From NCBI GenBank assembly GCA_034659475.1, contig JAYEHK010000089.1:1-16859 (forward strand): a DNA stretch of 16,859 bases. Reading direction: 5' to 3'. Below, piece after piece: positions 1-7,939 of this stretch (position 1 is the first letter of the stretch; every line of letters begins with the position of its first letter). The position numbers were made by a program, and so were the translations under genes. The stretch comes from JAYEHK01 sp034659475 (GTDB taxonomy: Bacteria > Bacillota > Syntrophomonadia > Syntrophomonadales > Syntrophomonadaceae). The notes under the pieces are model-generated. The model saw only the letters and a list, made by a program, of their open reading frames with translations. It had not been told where the DNA came from and ran no database searches.

Positions 1-1182
1 CAAGACCTGCTTCTGGCCTTCAAATGCAGGAATCAACTGGGTGTCCATCGCCTTTTTACTCAACGTGACAGCCTCTTGAACACCCGGTTTGTTACCGTTG
101 GCATCGGTTCCTTTTTCGGTGTCATAGCTGGCTGCATCAAACAGAGGATTTGACAATCCCAACCGAATCTTTTTCAGATTATCAATAAGAGAAGCAACCC
201 CACCACTCAGTTGTTGGACTCCATCTTTCACTGATGTCAAGCCAAACAAAAGGGTTGCATCCTTACCCGGTGCACCAACTCCACCTTCAATTGTATCAAA
301 GGCATCGTATAACTGCCCCATACTATCCTGTACCTTTCCCAGAGAATCAATCTCTGATGTAGTCGGTACAATCGGCATAATAGCAATCTTGAAGCTATTC
401 AATGAAATATTTTTTGCATCAGCTTCCAGGGTTGTAAATTGTTTTGCAGGATATTTAGGAGGAACAAGGGGCACGGTCCAGCTAACCATACTGATTCCCT
501 GAGCATCTACGATGACACCCTGCGGGGACTGGCCTGCCACACCCGGAGCCTGAATGTTAGAATAGTTATTGTTATTGAATTCCCAACCAGACAATGAAAC
601 AGCATACGGCGTATAGACCATGGCTTCTGTTTTAACCATCTCTCCGTTCTTGTCTTTGAATTCCAAGATCTGTTTTGCTCCAGTCAAGTTCTCTAGTTCG
701 CAGGTGATTTTTAGATGTCCAGTTTTCCCTGCCAGAGCTGAAGCAGGCATTTCCGAGCCATCGAGAAAATACTTCACTTTAACAGATACAGGCATTTTCA
801 TCTGCTCAACCGCAGCCTGATCAAGTGTAGCAAGATAATAAACGTCCTGATAGTTTTCGCCTGCCGGTATATTCACATTCACCTTTAGTTTACCATCGGC
901 GGTTTCTATCTTCTCTTTCCCATAAAGGTTGCGCACAGAGGAAATCTTATAAGCACTTCCATCCTCAATGACTGCACTTCCCTCGCCAAATGCACGCAGA
1001 TGAGACAGGACTTTTATTCCAGTTATGTTTCCCTGATCATCAAGTGTATTGATAACCAGTTCATTATCCTGAACTTTGTCAAAACTCCCAGCCTGTCCGT
1101 AAGCACCTACCGTCGGGGCTAACAACAGCATTAGAGACAACAATAATACCATGGTTGATTTCATTCGGGTTTTCTTCAACAT
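1..1182 (-). CDS. Secreted YhgE/Pip-like surface protein, N-terminal part (runs off the window)
   Basis: The frame is open from ATG at 1182 to the window edge (394 codons, no stop), so the C-terminus lies outside. A strong Shine-Dalgarno site, AGAGGAGG at 1191-1198, sits 8 nt before the ATG and fixes the start. Residues 1-30 form a signal peptide: a basic start (MLKKTRMK), a leucine-rich core and a likely cleavage after GAYGQA. The body is a soluble extracellular region with motifs such as LAGKTGHLKI. Near the window edge, DGVQQLSGGVASL is the start of the LxxG-type heptads typical of YhgE/Pip-like envelope proteins. It lies 16 nt downstream of the membrane-protein gene at 1199-1693, and its ribosome site abuts that gene's stop, so the two are probably co-transcribed. 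The family assignment rests on the heptads and overall style. The function (surface or export-associated) is inferred and not specific. Confidence 0.7.
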   Translation of the reverse strand, partial: MLKKTRMKSTMVLLLSLMLLLAPTVGAYGQAGSFDKVQDNELVINTLDDQGNITGIKVLSHLRAFGEGSAVIEDGSAYKISSVRNLYGKEKIETADGKLKVNVNIPAGENYQDVYYLATLDQAAVEQMKMPVSVKVKYFLDGSEMPASALAGKTGHLKITCELENLTGAKQILEFKDKNGEMVKTEAMVYTPYAVSLSGWEFNNNNYSNIQAPGVAGQSPQGVIVDAQGISMVSWTVPLVPPKYPAKQFTTLEADAKNISLNSFKIAIMPIVPTTSEIDSLGKVQDSMGQLYDAFDTIEGGVGAPGKDATLLFGLTSVKDGVQQLSGGVASLIDNLKKIRLGLSNPLFDAASYDTEKGTDANGNKPGVQEAVTLSKKAMDTQLIPAFEGQKQVL

Positions 1183-1198
1183 TTTACGGCCTCCTCTC

Positions 1199-1693
1199 TT
1201 ACTGGTTTACAGCCATGGCAATACGAATCACAATAATTGCCATTAGAAGGCCAAGCAACAATGCAACCATCACACCAACTGCAGCAGGCAATGCACCTGT
1301 AGCCAGAGAAGCGGCATCTGTAGAATAGGTTCCATAAACAGCCGCAAAATATCCAGCCCACCCCAGGAACATTGCGTCAATCCGCAAGCCGGTTGTGGAA
1401 ATCAATACCAGAAGGAACAGGGATAACCCGGACACAACTGCTAAATAGATCAAGTTTGCTGGCGGTAATGGCATAAACCCTACCAACGCAAGTATACCCG
1501 CCAATCCAACAACAACACCAATAATGATTGCAATCCCTGTCTTAAAATAGTCCCCCACAGGTCCAAGAACAGCAAACATCGCCATTGCTATAGCAGCCAT
1601 GTAAAAAGCATTAACACCTATCACATCTTTTAGCAGGACGAAAACTGCGAAGAATACTGCCACCAGCAAACCAAGCCCAACGGCCTTTTTCAT
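1199..1693 (-). CDS. Six-helix integral membrane protein, DUF1097-like (tentative)
   Basis: This 164-residue protein is almost entirely hydrophobic. Predicted membrane segments lie at about 5-25, 28-46, 51-74, 79-100, 108-123 and 132-158, with short loops and no obvious catalytic residues. The length, glycine-rich helices and a LGWAGYFAAVYG stretch followed by a small-residue helix recall DUF1097 membrane proteins of the YcdZ type, but I could not confirm this and treat it as tentative. The ATG at 1693 is preceded by a purine-rich stretch (AAGGGGGATGGAGT). The stop codon lies inside the region giving the ribosome site of the downstream secreted-protein gene, which points to a two-gene operon. 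A candidate promoter lies about 155 nt upstream. No specific substrate or role can be read from the sequence. Confidence 0.75.
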   Translation of the reverse strand: MKKAVGLGLLVAVFFAVFVLLKDVIGVNAFYMAAIAMAMFAVLGPVGDYFKTGIAIIIGVVVGLAGILALVGFMPLPPANLIYLAVVSGLSLFLLVLISTTGLRIDAMFLGWAGYFAAVYGTYSTDAASLATGALPAAVGVMVALLLGLLMAIIVIRIAMAVNQ

Positions 1694-1851
1694 ACTCCAT
1701 CCCCCTTACCTAAGTAATCAGCCTGCTGGAAAGCTATCTTAATTCGCTTCCCAGTCACTAAAATGTATGCAGTTTAGCGAAGGTTTTTCTACCTTTTTGA
1801 TTTCCCTCCTTTCAGCGCCTACTAATATTCCATATTTTATTACTAACTATA

Positions 1852-1880
1852 ATATTATCCATTTAGCCAAAATTTTTCAA
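1852..1880 (-). promoter_or_regulatory. Candidate sigma-A promoter for the 1-1693 operon
   Basis: Read on the minus strand, TTGAAA (1875-1880) and TAATAT (1852-1857) are separated by 17 nt. The surrounding 1800-1930 stretch is very AT-rich. It would give a leader of about 150 nt before the ATG at 1693. The -10 is only 4/6 and another register (GATAAT, 15-nt spacer) is possible. Confidence 0.4.
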
Positions 1881-1965
1881 TCAAATATTGTAATATTATG
1901 TTGTTCGGACATTTTATATACATGGTATTTAGAAGGGGAAAATGAAGAAGAATGGTGAAAGGTAA

Positions 1966-1998
1966 CCGACAGAGTTGAGGTTACCTCAACTCTGTCGG
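1966..1998 (-). terminator. Hairpin at the 3' end of the holin-family gene, stop codon in its loop
   Basis: A perfect 15-bp inverted repeat (1966-1980 with 1984-1998) closes on a 3-nt loop that is exactly the TAA stop codon of the gene at 1981-2310. The 5' arm on the minus strand therefore encodes the last five residues. The following minus-strand sequence is pyrimidine-rich but has no long uninterrupted T run, so it may act as a terminator, an mRNA-stabilising hairpin, or both. Confidence 0.55.
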
Positions 1999-2310
1999 CA
2001 CAAAAGCATCAATTAAACCAATAGCTAATGCAGCTAACAAACTTCCCAGCAGGGAAACGCTTAAATAGGATGGAATAATAAACTGTGCCACATAAATAAC
2101 CACCGCAGCAGTAACGAATCCTACGAATCCTCGGCTCCGCGGGGAGATTCTGTCACCCAGCAAAGTCTCTACCAGGTAACCCAACACCGCAATAACAACA
2201 GCGGCAATCAAGGCTCCAAGAAAACCTCCTACCTCAATTCCCGGAAGCAAGAATCCTACCAGCATTAAAACAACTGCAGAAACTATAAAACGGACTGCCA
2301 TACCCAACAT
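1981..2310 (-). CDS. Phage holin family 4 / YvlD-type small membrane protein
   Basis: This 109-residue protein has four hydrophobic segments (about 5-25, 28-48, 60-80, 84-105). A short basic loop around residues 53-60 (GDRISPRSRG) separates the two helix pairs. The pattern VGFLLPGIEVGGFLGALIAA near the start, the central GYLVETLLGD and the closing LLGSLLAALAIGLID match the Phage_holin_4_2 family, which includes Bacillus subtilis YvlD. Despite the name, most chromosomal members are not lysis proteins, and their role is thought to concern envelope stress. The ATG at 2310 has a strong AAGGAGG site 7 nt upstream. It stands alone between a hairpin at its own 3' end and a non-coding stretch upstream, so it is probably monocistronic. 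No phage lysis or structural genes are nearby, which argues against a prophage. Confidence 0.8.
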   Translation of the reverse strand: MLGMAVRFIVSAVVLMLVGFLLPGIEVGGFLGALIAAVVIAVLGYLVETLLGDRISPRSRGFVGFVTAAVVIYVAQFIIPSYLSVSLLGSLLAALAIGLIDAFVPTELR

Positions 2311-2648
2311 GATAAAACCTCCTTACATTTTTTATCTTAAATTCTGTTATTATCATGTCTGATGAAGTTCCATGCTATACATAAATAGATGCGGAAAACC
2401 TGTTACCCTGCATAAACTCGCTGGAATAAATGCCGTATACTCATACTTGAAAAATAAATAAACTTGCGTTTTTTCAGCTACAGCAGGAAAATATCTAAAA
2501 AATAAACCTCCTGTAGTCATCAACTTGATGTACTAGAGGAGGTCTTTTTTGCCAGGGTTCGGCAGGAGTCAACTCGCTGCCTGAACACAAACTTATCGTT
2601 GGTCAAATGTTATTCATTGTATAATTTTACTGCTTTTTATTCTTCCTT
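2311..2648. other. Non-coding stretch with two strong hairpins
   Basis: No convincing gene is present. Besides the terminator-like hairpin at 2506-2550, a second hairpin occupies 2557-2586. It pairs GTTC/GAAC and GGCAG/CTGCC with one bulge and has a GAG/CTC top. On the minus strand a short frame at about 2525-2600 ends LAKKTSSSTSS just at the first hairpin. It could be the tail of a lost gene with its terminator, but it is too short to call. Confidence 0.4.
2506..2550. terminator. Bidirectional rho-independent terminator candidate
   Basis: The outer arms ACCTCC (2506-2511) and GGAGGT (2538-2543) pair, then TAGT/ACTA and CATCAA/TTGATG continue the stem with small bulges. On the plus strand the stem is followed by C and six T (2545-2550). 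On the minus strand the tail is T-rich (TTTATTTTTT). No intact gene ends here on either strand, so it may be left over from a deleted gene. Confidence 0.55.
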
Positions 2649-2666
2649 TGTAACTATTCAGCATCC
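2649..2666 (+). repeat. Left copy of exact 18-bp inverted repeat around the IS66 stub
   Basis: TGTAACTATTCAGCATCC occurs here and, in inverted orientation, at 3055-3072. The repeat begins with TGTAA; IS66-family ends typically begin GTAA. The transposase homology starts inside this copy (codons for HP at 2662). The 8 nt outside each copy do not match each other, so no target duplication is visible. Confidence 0.75.
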
Positions 2667-2976
2667 TAAAAAACGGGGGCGTGTAGCCAAAAGCAAAGCG
2701 CGCAATCTTTTGGAACGTATGAGCCGATACAAGGAAAATATCCTCTTGTTCCTGCACATACCGGAGGTTCCGTTTGATAATAACCTAGTTGAAAGGGACA
2801 TCCGAATGAGCAAAACACAACAAAATGTTTCAGGTGGTTTTCGTTCCAAGGATGGCTGTGATGCATTTGACATTCACCGCAGTTATATTGCTACTGCCAT
2901 TAAGCATGAAATCTCTGTATTTGATGCCATAATGGCTTTGACTTCTGGCAAACCTCTCTTTACACACTCTCTATAA
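2662..2976 (+). pseudogene. IS66-family transposase, C-terminal fragment
   Basis: From about 2662 the translation follows the end of IS66-family transposases (DDE_Tnp_IS66 followed by the IS66 C-terminal domain). RGRVAKSKARNLLERM is followed by PFDNNLVERDIRM, which carries the glutamate of the DDE triad, then KTQQNVSGGFRSKDG and a closing IRSYI-like segment. A full IS66 transposase is roughly 500 residues, and only the last 100 or so remain. The catalytic aspartates, the zinc-binding N-terminus and the accessory tnpA/tnpB genes are absent. The 62 nt of open frame upstream (from 2599) show no transposase similarity. The fragment is bracketed by an exact inverted repeat and runs towards the convergent lipoprotein gene, whose stop is 22 nt away. 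It is non-functional. Confidence 0.9.
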
Positions 2977-2997
2977 TTTTTTAACCCGTTTTTAGAT

Positions 2998-4626
2998 TTA
3001 ATTTTGAAGGTTGTTATCAACCTTCTCTTTGACCTGCCCTTCTATGATAATAGGGGATGCTGAATAGTTACACGGAATCTTTATTACCGACATGTTATCA
3101 CTCATATCTTCAACGGGGATCTCATAGAAGAGACCGTCCGGTCCCGTGAAGGTTATAACGTCAACGGAAAAATCAGTTGGGAACCCGCTGGTCACTATCA
3201 GAACGGTATCCGTCAGTTCATCGGTAATATCATAGACCTCAAATGCATCATCCATTTTCGCTTTTGTTTTCAGTTTGACATTGGTAATTGTCCCAAAGGC
3301 AACAATGTTGTAATAGGCTGGGGGGTTATCCGCCGGATACTTGGGATTATTAAACAACATAGCGTTTTCCAGCGGCGGTTCCTGCGGATAGTTCTCAATT
3401 ACAACGGCACAATAATCATCATAGGTGATGGTCTGCCCGTGAATGGTTTCAGTCAGCCCTGCTTGCTCCGGACTGTTCTGTTCCTCCTGATTATTGCTGT
3501 TCATCGCTGACGCCAGTTCATCCAGGGCACATTCCACCTGATCCCCGATATAGCAATCCAGGGATTCCCCAATATTCACCAGTGTTTCACCCTCTGTATT
3601 CTCAACCCAGTAAGTAGGTACTACCCCACTGGCAGAGTTCGTCCATCCCTGTAAAACGAAGTATCCCGCATAACGTGAGGGTTCTTCCATGATATAGACC
3701 AATGCACCCGGGGTAAGGAATTCATCTTCCCCAGTAGCAAGATTAATGACATGGGTAAAATGGTTACCCGCTCCCGCTCCATTAGTACGGCTGTAAGCGT
3801 CGGTTTCATAGTATAGTTTTTTCCCGTCGTTGGACATCATCGGATTGAGGATGTTGCGAACGGAGTTCCCCCAGTCCTCCCCTTTATCCTCTGATTGGGC
3901 AAGAAGAACCTTCTTCTGACCATCATATTGTATGTACATGTAATTTTTAGGCTGATTCTGAACCTGTTTGGATTTATCCAGTTCAATGGTGATATTATAT
4001 CCGTCACCGGGATAGGTGGCCTTTAAAATGTGGCCCTTTTCAACGTTTTTGCTGTAGACGCCGCTGTCCTTAATCATGATAATGCCCTTATCCTTGGCAT
4101 TACTGTTCAGGGACAGTTCATACCCCTTGCCATTGCTGTCGCTGAAAGACATCACCATAATACCAGCTGAATCAGGAGCCGGCGCATTATGCAGTGTAAT
4201 CAGTTCATTGTCAACAAAGCCTTCCCGTGCAAAGTCATATGATTCGCTGGCATATTCGCCCACAGAAAAACAAAGATCATGGATGATTCCAAATACCGCA
4301 ATCGTATACTCATAATTACCGGAGCTTTCACCGTATATGACATTTTCTTCCAGGTTATCGACGTACTTGCCGTTGTATTCTTTGATGACAACTACATCAT
4401 TTTCTTCAAAATTAACTTCTACCCCATTGATCGTCTCAATCATGGAAGCTGCCTGGGCTTTTGGTGCTGCCGGCTTTTCCGGCTCACTGTTTGCAGACGT
4501 ATCGGCATTTTGAGAACTTGCTGGTTTTGAATTATCCGGGGTTTCGGCAGGTTCTTTGTCTCCGCCGCAGCCTGCCAGTGAAAAAGCCAATACAAGTGTA
4601 AACAACAGCGCCATAAATTTTTTCAT
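2998..4626 (-). CDS. Lipoprotein with an internally duplicated domain
   Basis: This is a 542-residue surface lipoprotein. The signal peptide ends in LAGC with the lipidated cysteine at residue 20, followed by a Ser/Pro/Ala/Glu-rich linker (21-60). Two related segments follow. Segment A (about 64-200) begins ETINGVEVNFEENDVVVIKEY, and segment B (about 393-530) begins ETIHGQTITYDDYCAVVIENY. Both continue with an (A/N)xxAVFGII- or NIVAFGTI-like strand and later a (Y)E(L/I)-type strand. Between them, residues 225-350 read as beta-rich sequence of the kind found in propeller-like repeats (for example MSNDGKKLYYETDAYS). I do not recognise the family. The ATG at 4626 has GAGGAG 9-10 nt upstream and a good promoter at 4706-4734. 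The last 25 codons overlap the right copy of the 18-bp repeat near the IS66 stub. An exported binding or structural role is likely but unproven. Confidence 0.8.
   Translation of the reverse strand: MKKFMALLFTLVLAFSLAGCGGDKEPAETPDNSKPASSQNADTSANSEPEKPAAPKAQAASMIETINGVEVNFEENDVVVIKEYNGKYVDNLEENVIYGESSGNYEYTIAVFGIIHDLCFSVGEYASESYDFAREGFVDNELITLHNAPAPDSAGIMVMSFSDSNGKGYELSLNSNAKDKGIIMIKDSGVYSKNVEKGHILKATYPGDGYNITIELDKSKQVQNQPKNYMYIQYDGQKKVLLAQSEDKGEDWGNSVRNILNPMMSNDGKKLYYETDAYSRTNGAGAGNHFTHVINLATGEDEFLTPGALVYIMEEPSRYAGYFVLQGWTNSASGVVPTYWVENTEGETLVNIGESLDCYIGDQVECALDELASAMNSNNQEEQNSPEQAGLTETIHGQTITYDDYCAVVIENYPQEPPLENAMLFNNPKYPADNPPAYYNIVAFGTITNVKLKTKAKMDDAFEVYDITDELTDTVLIVTSGFPTDFSVDVITFTGPDGLFYEIPVEDMSDNMSVIKIPCNYSASPIIIEGQVKEKVDNNLQN
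3055..3072 (-). repeat. Right copy of exact 18-bp inverted repeat, inside the lipoprotein gene
   Basis: On the minus strand this reads TGTAACTATTCAGCATCC, identical to the plus strand at 2649-2666. It encodes Cys-Asn-Tyr-Ser-Ala-Ser near the lipoprotein C-terminus. The copies are 388 bp apart. Either this is the right end of an internally deleted IS66 element that now supplies the lipoprotein tail, or an inverted copy of the gene end was made during rearrangement. Confidence 0.75.
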
Positions 4627-4705
4627 AAGTATCTCTCCTCGATGTTTTTTTCATCCGGTGCGGGATATGCCATAGGTTTTTCAGGATACAACTATCCATT
4701 ATTTG

Positions 4706-4734
4706 AATATAGATTGTTTTAAAGGGTACGTCAA
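4706..4734 (-). promoter_or_regulatory. Sigma-A-type promoter of the lipoprotein gene
   Basis: On the minus strand, TTGACG (4729-4734) and TATATT (4706-4711), each 5/6 to consensus, are separated by exactly 17 nt. The predicted leader is about 70 nt before the ATG at 4626. This is the best housekeeping promoter in the window. Confidence 0.65.
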
Positions 4735-4828
4735 ACGGGTGTACCCATCCATATCGATTTTGATCAACGTTTACTGACTTGCCTCGACGTTTTTTGCAGG
4801 ATAATAACTCCATTTATTTTTTAAAACA

Positions 4829-4871
4829 ACAAAGGAGACGGGGTTGTTGCAGATAACCCCGTCTCCTTTGT
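4829..4871 (-). terminator. Strong rho-independent terminator
   Basis: A perfect 17-bp stem (4829-4845 with 4855-4871) carries a 9-nt loop. On the minus strand it is followed by TTGTTTT, while the plus-strand side lacks a T run. It therefore ends minus-strand transcripts coming from the DUF1002 relic at 5043-5657 and isolates the lipoprotein promoter at 4706-4734. Confidence 0.8.
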
Positions 4872-5042
4872 CAGTATGTGAAAATATTCTATACGTTCAA
4901 ATAAATAGTGTTATAACTATAATACCTGAATAAAGGGGAGGAATTTTATAAATATCCTATCCTTTATTATTGCCCATCTATACGTATCTTTTTTTGGTGG
5001 GCGCTCGTTAAAGATCAATAATGTCTCAAGAAATAACCCCCA
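4872..5042. other. AT-rich gap without a recognisable gene
   Basis: No coding frame with a ribosome site is seen on either strand. A GGGGAGGAA stretch on the plus strand at 4936-4944 has no start codon at a suitable distance. The gap is most simply the 3' untranslated part of the relic at 5043-5657 before its terminator. Confidence 0.4.
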
Positions 5043-5657
5043 TTAAACCCTGTAGAAGCTCCCTAATGAACTTAGCCAACCTCTGAAAAAACCCCTGTGC
5101 CTGACCAGTACGGTGCGGACATCCTGTATCCCTTTTTGCAGCTTATCTAACTGCTCATTCATCTGGGATATGTTAATGCTCACCTGGTTGAGTTTTTGCA
5201 TCAGGCCAATAATACGGGTTATATTTTCTTCCGCCAGTGTAATATTCAGATCAGCGCTGACCTGAATGATGATTTGCCTTATTTCATCAGGATCTTCAAT
5301 CCTCTTTTCCACTACTTGTTTTTTGACTTCAAATATTATTCTGCTGGCTTTATCCTGCCCAATCTTCTCTCCCAGTTTGGATGATTCAGCTAACTCTTGG
5401 TTGGCAATCTCTTTCGCAGTTTCATTTAGAGCTTTCCCGCTGGCCAACTCAAATGCTTTCGTAATGCCGGTTAAGGCCGCTGTGCCAGAAACTTCAAAAG
5501 GTGCCTCTACATAAATCTACACATCTTCAATTCCTACAGTACTGGCGGCATTTGCATACATAAAAGGCGTTACCCTGTTAATATTATGGGTTTGAACATC
5601 AATCCCCTGATTTTTTATTTAGTCTGCCTCTTTCAGGTGGTAAATAGTATAGATTTT
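5043..5657 (-). pseudogene. DUF1002-family (YpuA-like) protein, N-terminally truncated with nonsense codons
   Basis: Reading one continuous minus-strand frame gives homology to DUF1002 secreted proteins well beyond the open part. The upstream part reads GIDVQTHNINRVTPFMYANA, then ASTVGIEDV, a TAG stop (5517-5519), then IYVEAPFEVSGTAALTGITK and onward to the end at 5043. A second in-frame stop, TAA, lies at 5619-5621 before IKNQG, and a third near 5658-5660. Upstream of that the family N-terminus, including any signal peptide, is missing and the broken surface-protein gene ending at 5707 begins. Downstream of the TAG the frame is undamaged for about 158 codons, including ELAESSKLGEKIGQDKA and the coiled-coil-like LMQKLNQVSINISQMNEQL, so decay may be fairly recent. 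A TTG within the open part could in principle start a 134-residue product, but it lacks a signal peptide. The terminator at 4829-4871 probably belonged to this gene. Confidence 0.8.
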
Positions 5658-5706
5658 TTATTTGTTTCTTAATTAAGGCTACCCTTATCACTCCGTCCTG
5701 TTTAAA

Positions 5707-7927
5707 TTATCTCAGGTGCACCTTAATCCTTCTGCGAGTTAGTATAAGCACAAAACAACCTAAGCCCGCTGCAGCCATTGCGAGGGGATGGAATAATAGA
5801 TAGGCTACGGTGATTAAAGGCAGTAATAGAATTCTAACTAAAACTTTCAGCGGTTCACTATTGGCAATAAAGTTTGCTGCTGGCGGAGAATTATGATAAT
5901 AGAATTCCACAAACTTCTGTCCCAAAAAATTGGTTAGCAAGTAACGATCTCTGAATTGTCTTAAGAGTGCTACATGCGACTCATATTTTGAACCAAAACA
6001 GGCTGTTGCAATAAAGCATTCGTCGATTACTTCCCGTTTGTCGAGCAGGGGATAGCCCTCGTTTTCACTAGTGACAAGCTTCCATGCTTTCAGTGACAAC
6101 ATGCTGTCTGCCGTCATCAATGATGTAACGTTTGTATTAAGGATCGATACAAAGACTACTTGCGGCAGAGCTGGCCCAATAGCCATGCGCTATACCACCT
6201 GATTCTAATTTGCCTACAAGACCACCCGCATTGGTGCCAGTCACAACTCCAGTCGCATAGCAATTTTGAAAAGCACCAGAATCAACCGTAACAAGTCCCA
6301 CAAGGCCTCCAACATAAGTAATGTTACTGGTACTTGACACACTACCTCTCGCATAGTTATTCATTATCATAGCCCCTGACTGAGTGGTTCCGGCAAGACC
6401 GCCCCCATAGGTCATGTTACCGCTGCCCGATACGGTAACATTCGCATAGCTGTCTGTGATTTTACTGTTGTTAACTACATTCCCCACCAGACCGCCCACA
6501 GCATGATAATCGCTATCATCCCCAGCTGTCAAAACGCCCGTCACATAACAATCTGAAATGGACGTGGAACTGACATGCCCTGCCAGACCGCCTATTATAT
6601 CCGTGCTGCTTCTGTACGAATAAATGGCAATGTTCTCTAATCCCACATCATATATCGCCGCCCCATGCGTGTATCCAAACAGACCTGCATAGCCAAACAC
6701 TCCATTCGGACTGTTCACTGTACCTATATTCAGGTTTGATATCACCTGGCCGTTTCCGTCAAAGTTACCCACAAAATAGTAGGTTGAATTCGGACCAATT
6801 GGCGTCCACTGATAGCCTACCAGATCAATATTGTCAACAAGTTTGTAGCTCAAGCTTGCGTATGTCGCATTGTTGTTGGATGAATCAACGGCACCTTCAT
6901 TGACAAGCTGGGATAGATACTTAAGTTGTACATTCGTAGCGATCTGATAAGGGTCATCCTGTGTTCCGCTCCCCCCTGCAAATCTAGCTAAAGAAGCGGA
7001 AAGGTTAACAGAAACTACATTTGAAAAATTGTCCATAGAATCCTTCACCTGAACCTGGTAGCTACCTGCTGTTAACTGGGCTAATTCGCTGCTGCTTTGC
7101 CATGTTGACCCGCCGTCTTTGGAATATTGATACGTACCGGTACCACCTTGTGCCGAGACCTGTATTTTACCGTCACTCCCTTGATAAAGCGTTACATCCG
7201 TTGGCGTTGTACCGACTGTTATAGGTTCATTTGCAACGATTTGCCAGCCATACCAATACATATCGCTGGCGTTGCCATCGTTAACCGCTTTATATGTGTT
7301 TACTGCACTTTCTGGAACATATATCGCCCTATTTGCAGGGCAACCAGCAAACACCTCCCATCCAACTGATGGAGGCGCAGCACCCAGCTCCATTTCCGTC
7401 AGACTTGAGCAGTTCTTAAACACCCAGTCATGGAAAATCGTCACTTTCGGCAGAACAGCATATTTAAGTGCTATATTATTATTAAAAGCGTAGTTGTATA
7501 TTTCCGTCACTTCAGGCAGTCTCACACTTTCAAATTCACTTATTACAAGCATTTCAAGATTCGGCAGATTATCCCGTAACCATCTGATATCATTCCCGTT
7601 TAAATCATAAGTACTGTCTGCGTAGAAGTACCCAATATTAAGACTTTTAATATCACTGTATGAAAACTCGAAACGTACGGCCGCCTTCGGAAAAGCATTC
7701 GCAAAATCAGACAGACTTGCTAGTTCCCTGATTCTGTATGTTCCTGTAACTGAATCATAGGAATCATAAAAGTTATCATCTACTGCCTGCACTTGTACCG
7801 GGTACACAATTACCGTTAAACATAATAACATCAATATGCATAGTATTATTTTAAGTTCTGCCAGGGTGTCAAAGGGACGCTTCTCCTGGCACTGTTTACA
7901 GAACGACAATCGTCCATTCTTTAGCAA
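5707..7927 (-). pseudogene. GLUG-repeat surface protein with CFI-box C-terminus, frameshifted and altered at its 5' end
   Basis: Two overlapping frames (7927-6137 and 6186-5707) are parts of one gene of about 739 codons. Removing one T from the TT at 6139-6140 (minus strand) turns DP-stop into DPNTNVTSL and joins them. In order the protein has a hydrophobic export segment (ELKIILCILMLLCLTVIVYP) and a BspA-like leucine-rich region (about residues 90-210). A SprB-like stretch (GSYQVQVKDSMDN) follows, then at least five GLUG-type repeats (such as GGLAGHVSSTSISDCY and GGLVGNVVNNSKITDSY). The end is a CFI-box tail: ECFIATACFGSKYE, then a hydrophobic helix and a basic end (RRRIKVHLR), a layout used for surface sorting or anchoring. 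The only available start is a TTG at 7927 with a poor ribosome site, and the first 22 codons are REP-like sequence. The native start was therefore probably replaced. A sequencing error at the frameshift cannot be excluded. Confidence 0.85.
7865..7892 (+). repeat. REP-like palindromic unit 1
   Basis: This unit starts GGTGTCAAAGGGACGCTTCT and ends CCTGGCAC, an imperfect palindrome. It matches the reverse complement of the unit at 7940-7968 (GGTGTC, then AA, RGGGACG, TTCT, TGRCAC). It overlaps the 5' coding part of the broken surface-protein gene, and its flanks TGCCAGG/CCTGGCA extend the inverted symmetry. Confidence 0.6.
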
Positions 7928-7939
7928 ATTGCTCTTAAT

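Noticed and set aside
1767..1958. Plus-strand 63-codon frame in the AT-rich gap.
   Set aside because: It has no convincing ribosome site and a composition typical of AT-rich intergenic DNA. It overlaps the likely promoter of the minus-strand operon.
1981..2310. Prophage lysis module suggested by the holin-family name.
   Set aside because: No endolysin, tail or other phage gene is nearby, and family 4 holin-like proteins are commonly chromosomal envelope proteins.
3006..3025. GAAGGTTG/CAACCTTC hairpin as a terminator between the IS66 stub and the lipoprotein gene.
   Set aside because: The stem is only 8 bp, lies mostly inside the lipoprotein coding end, and neither strand has a proper T run after it.
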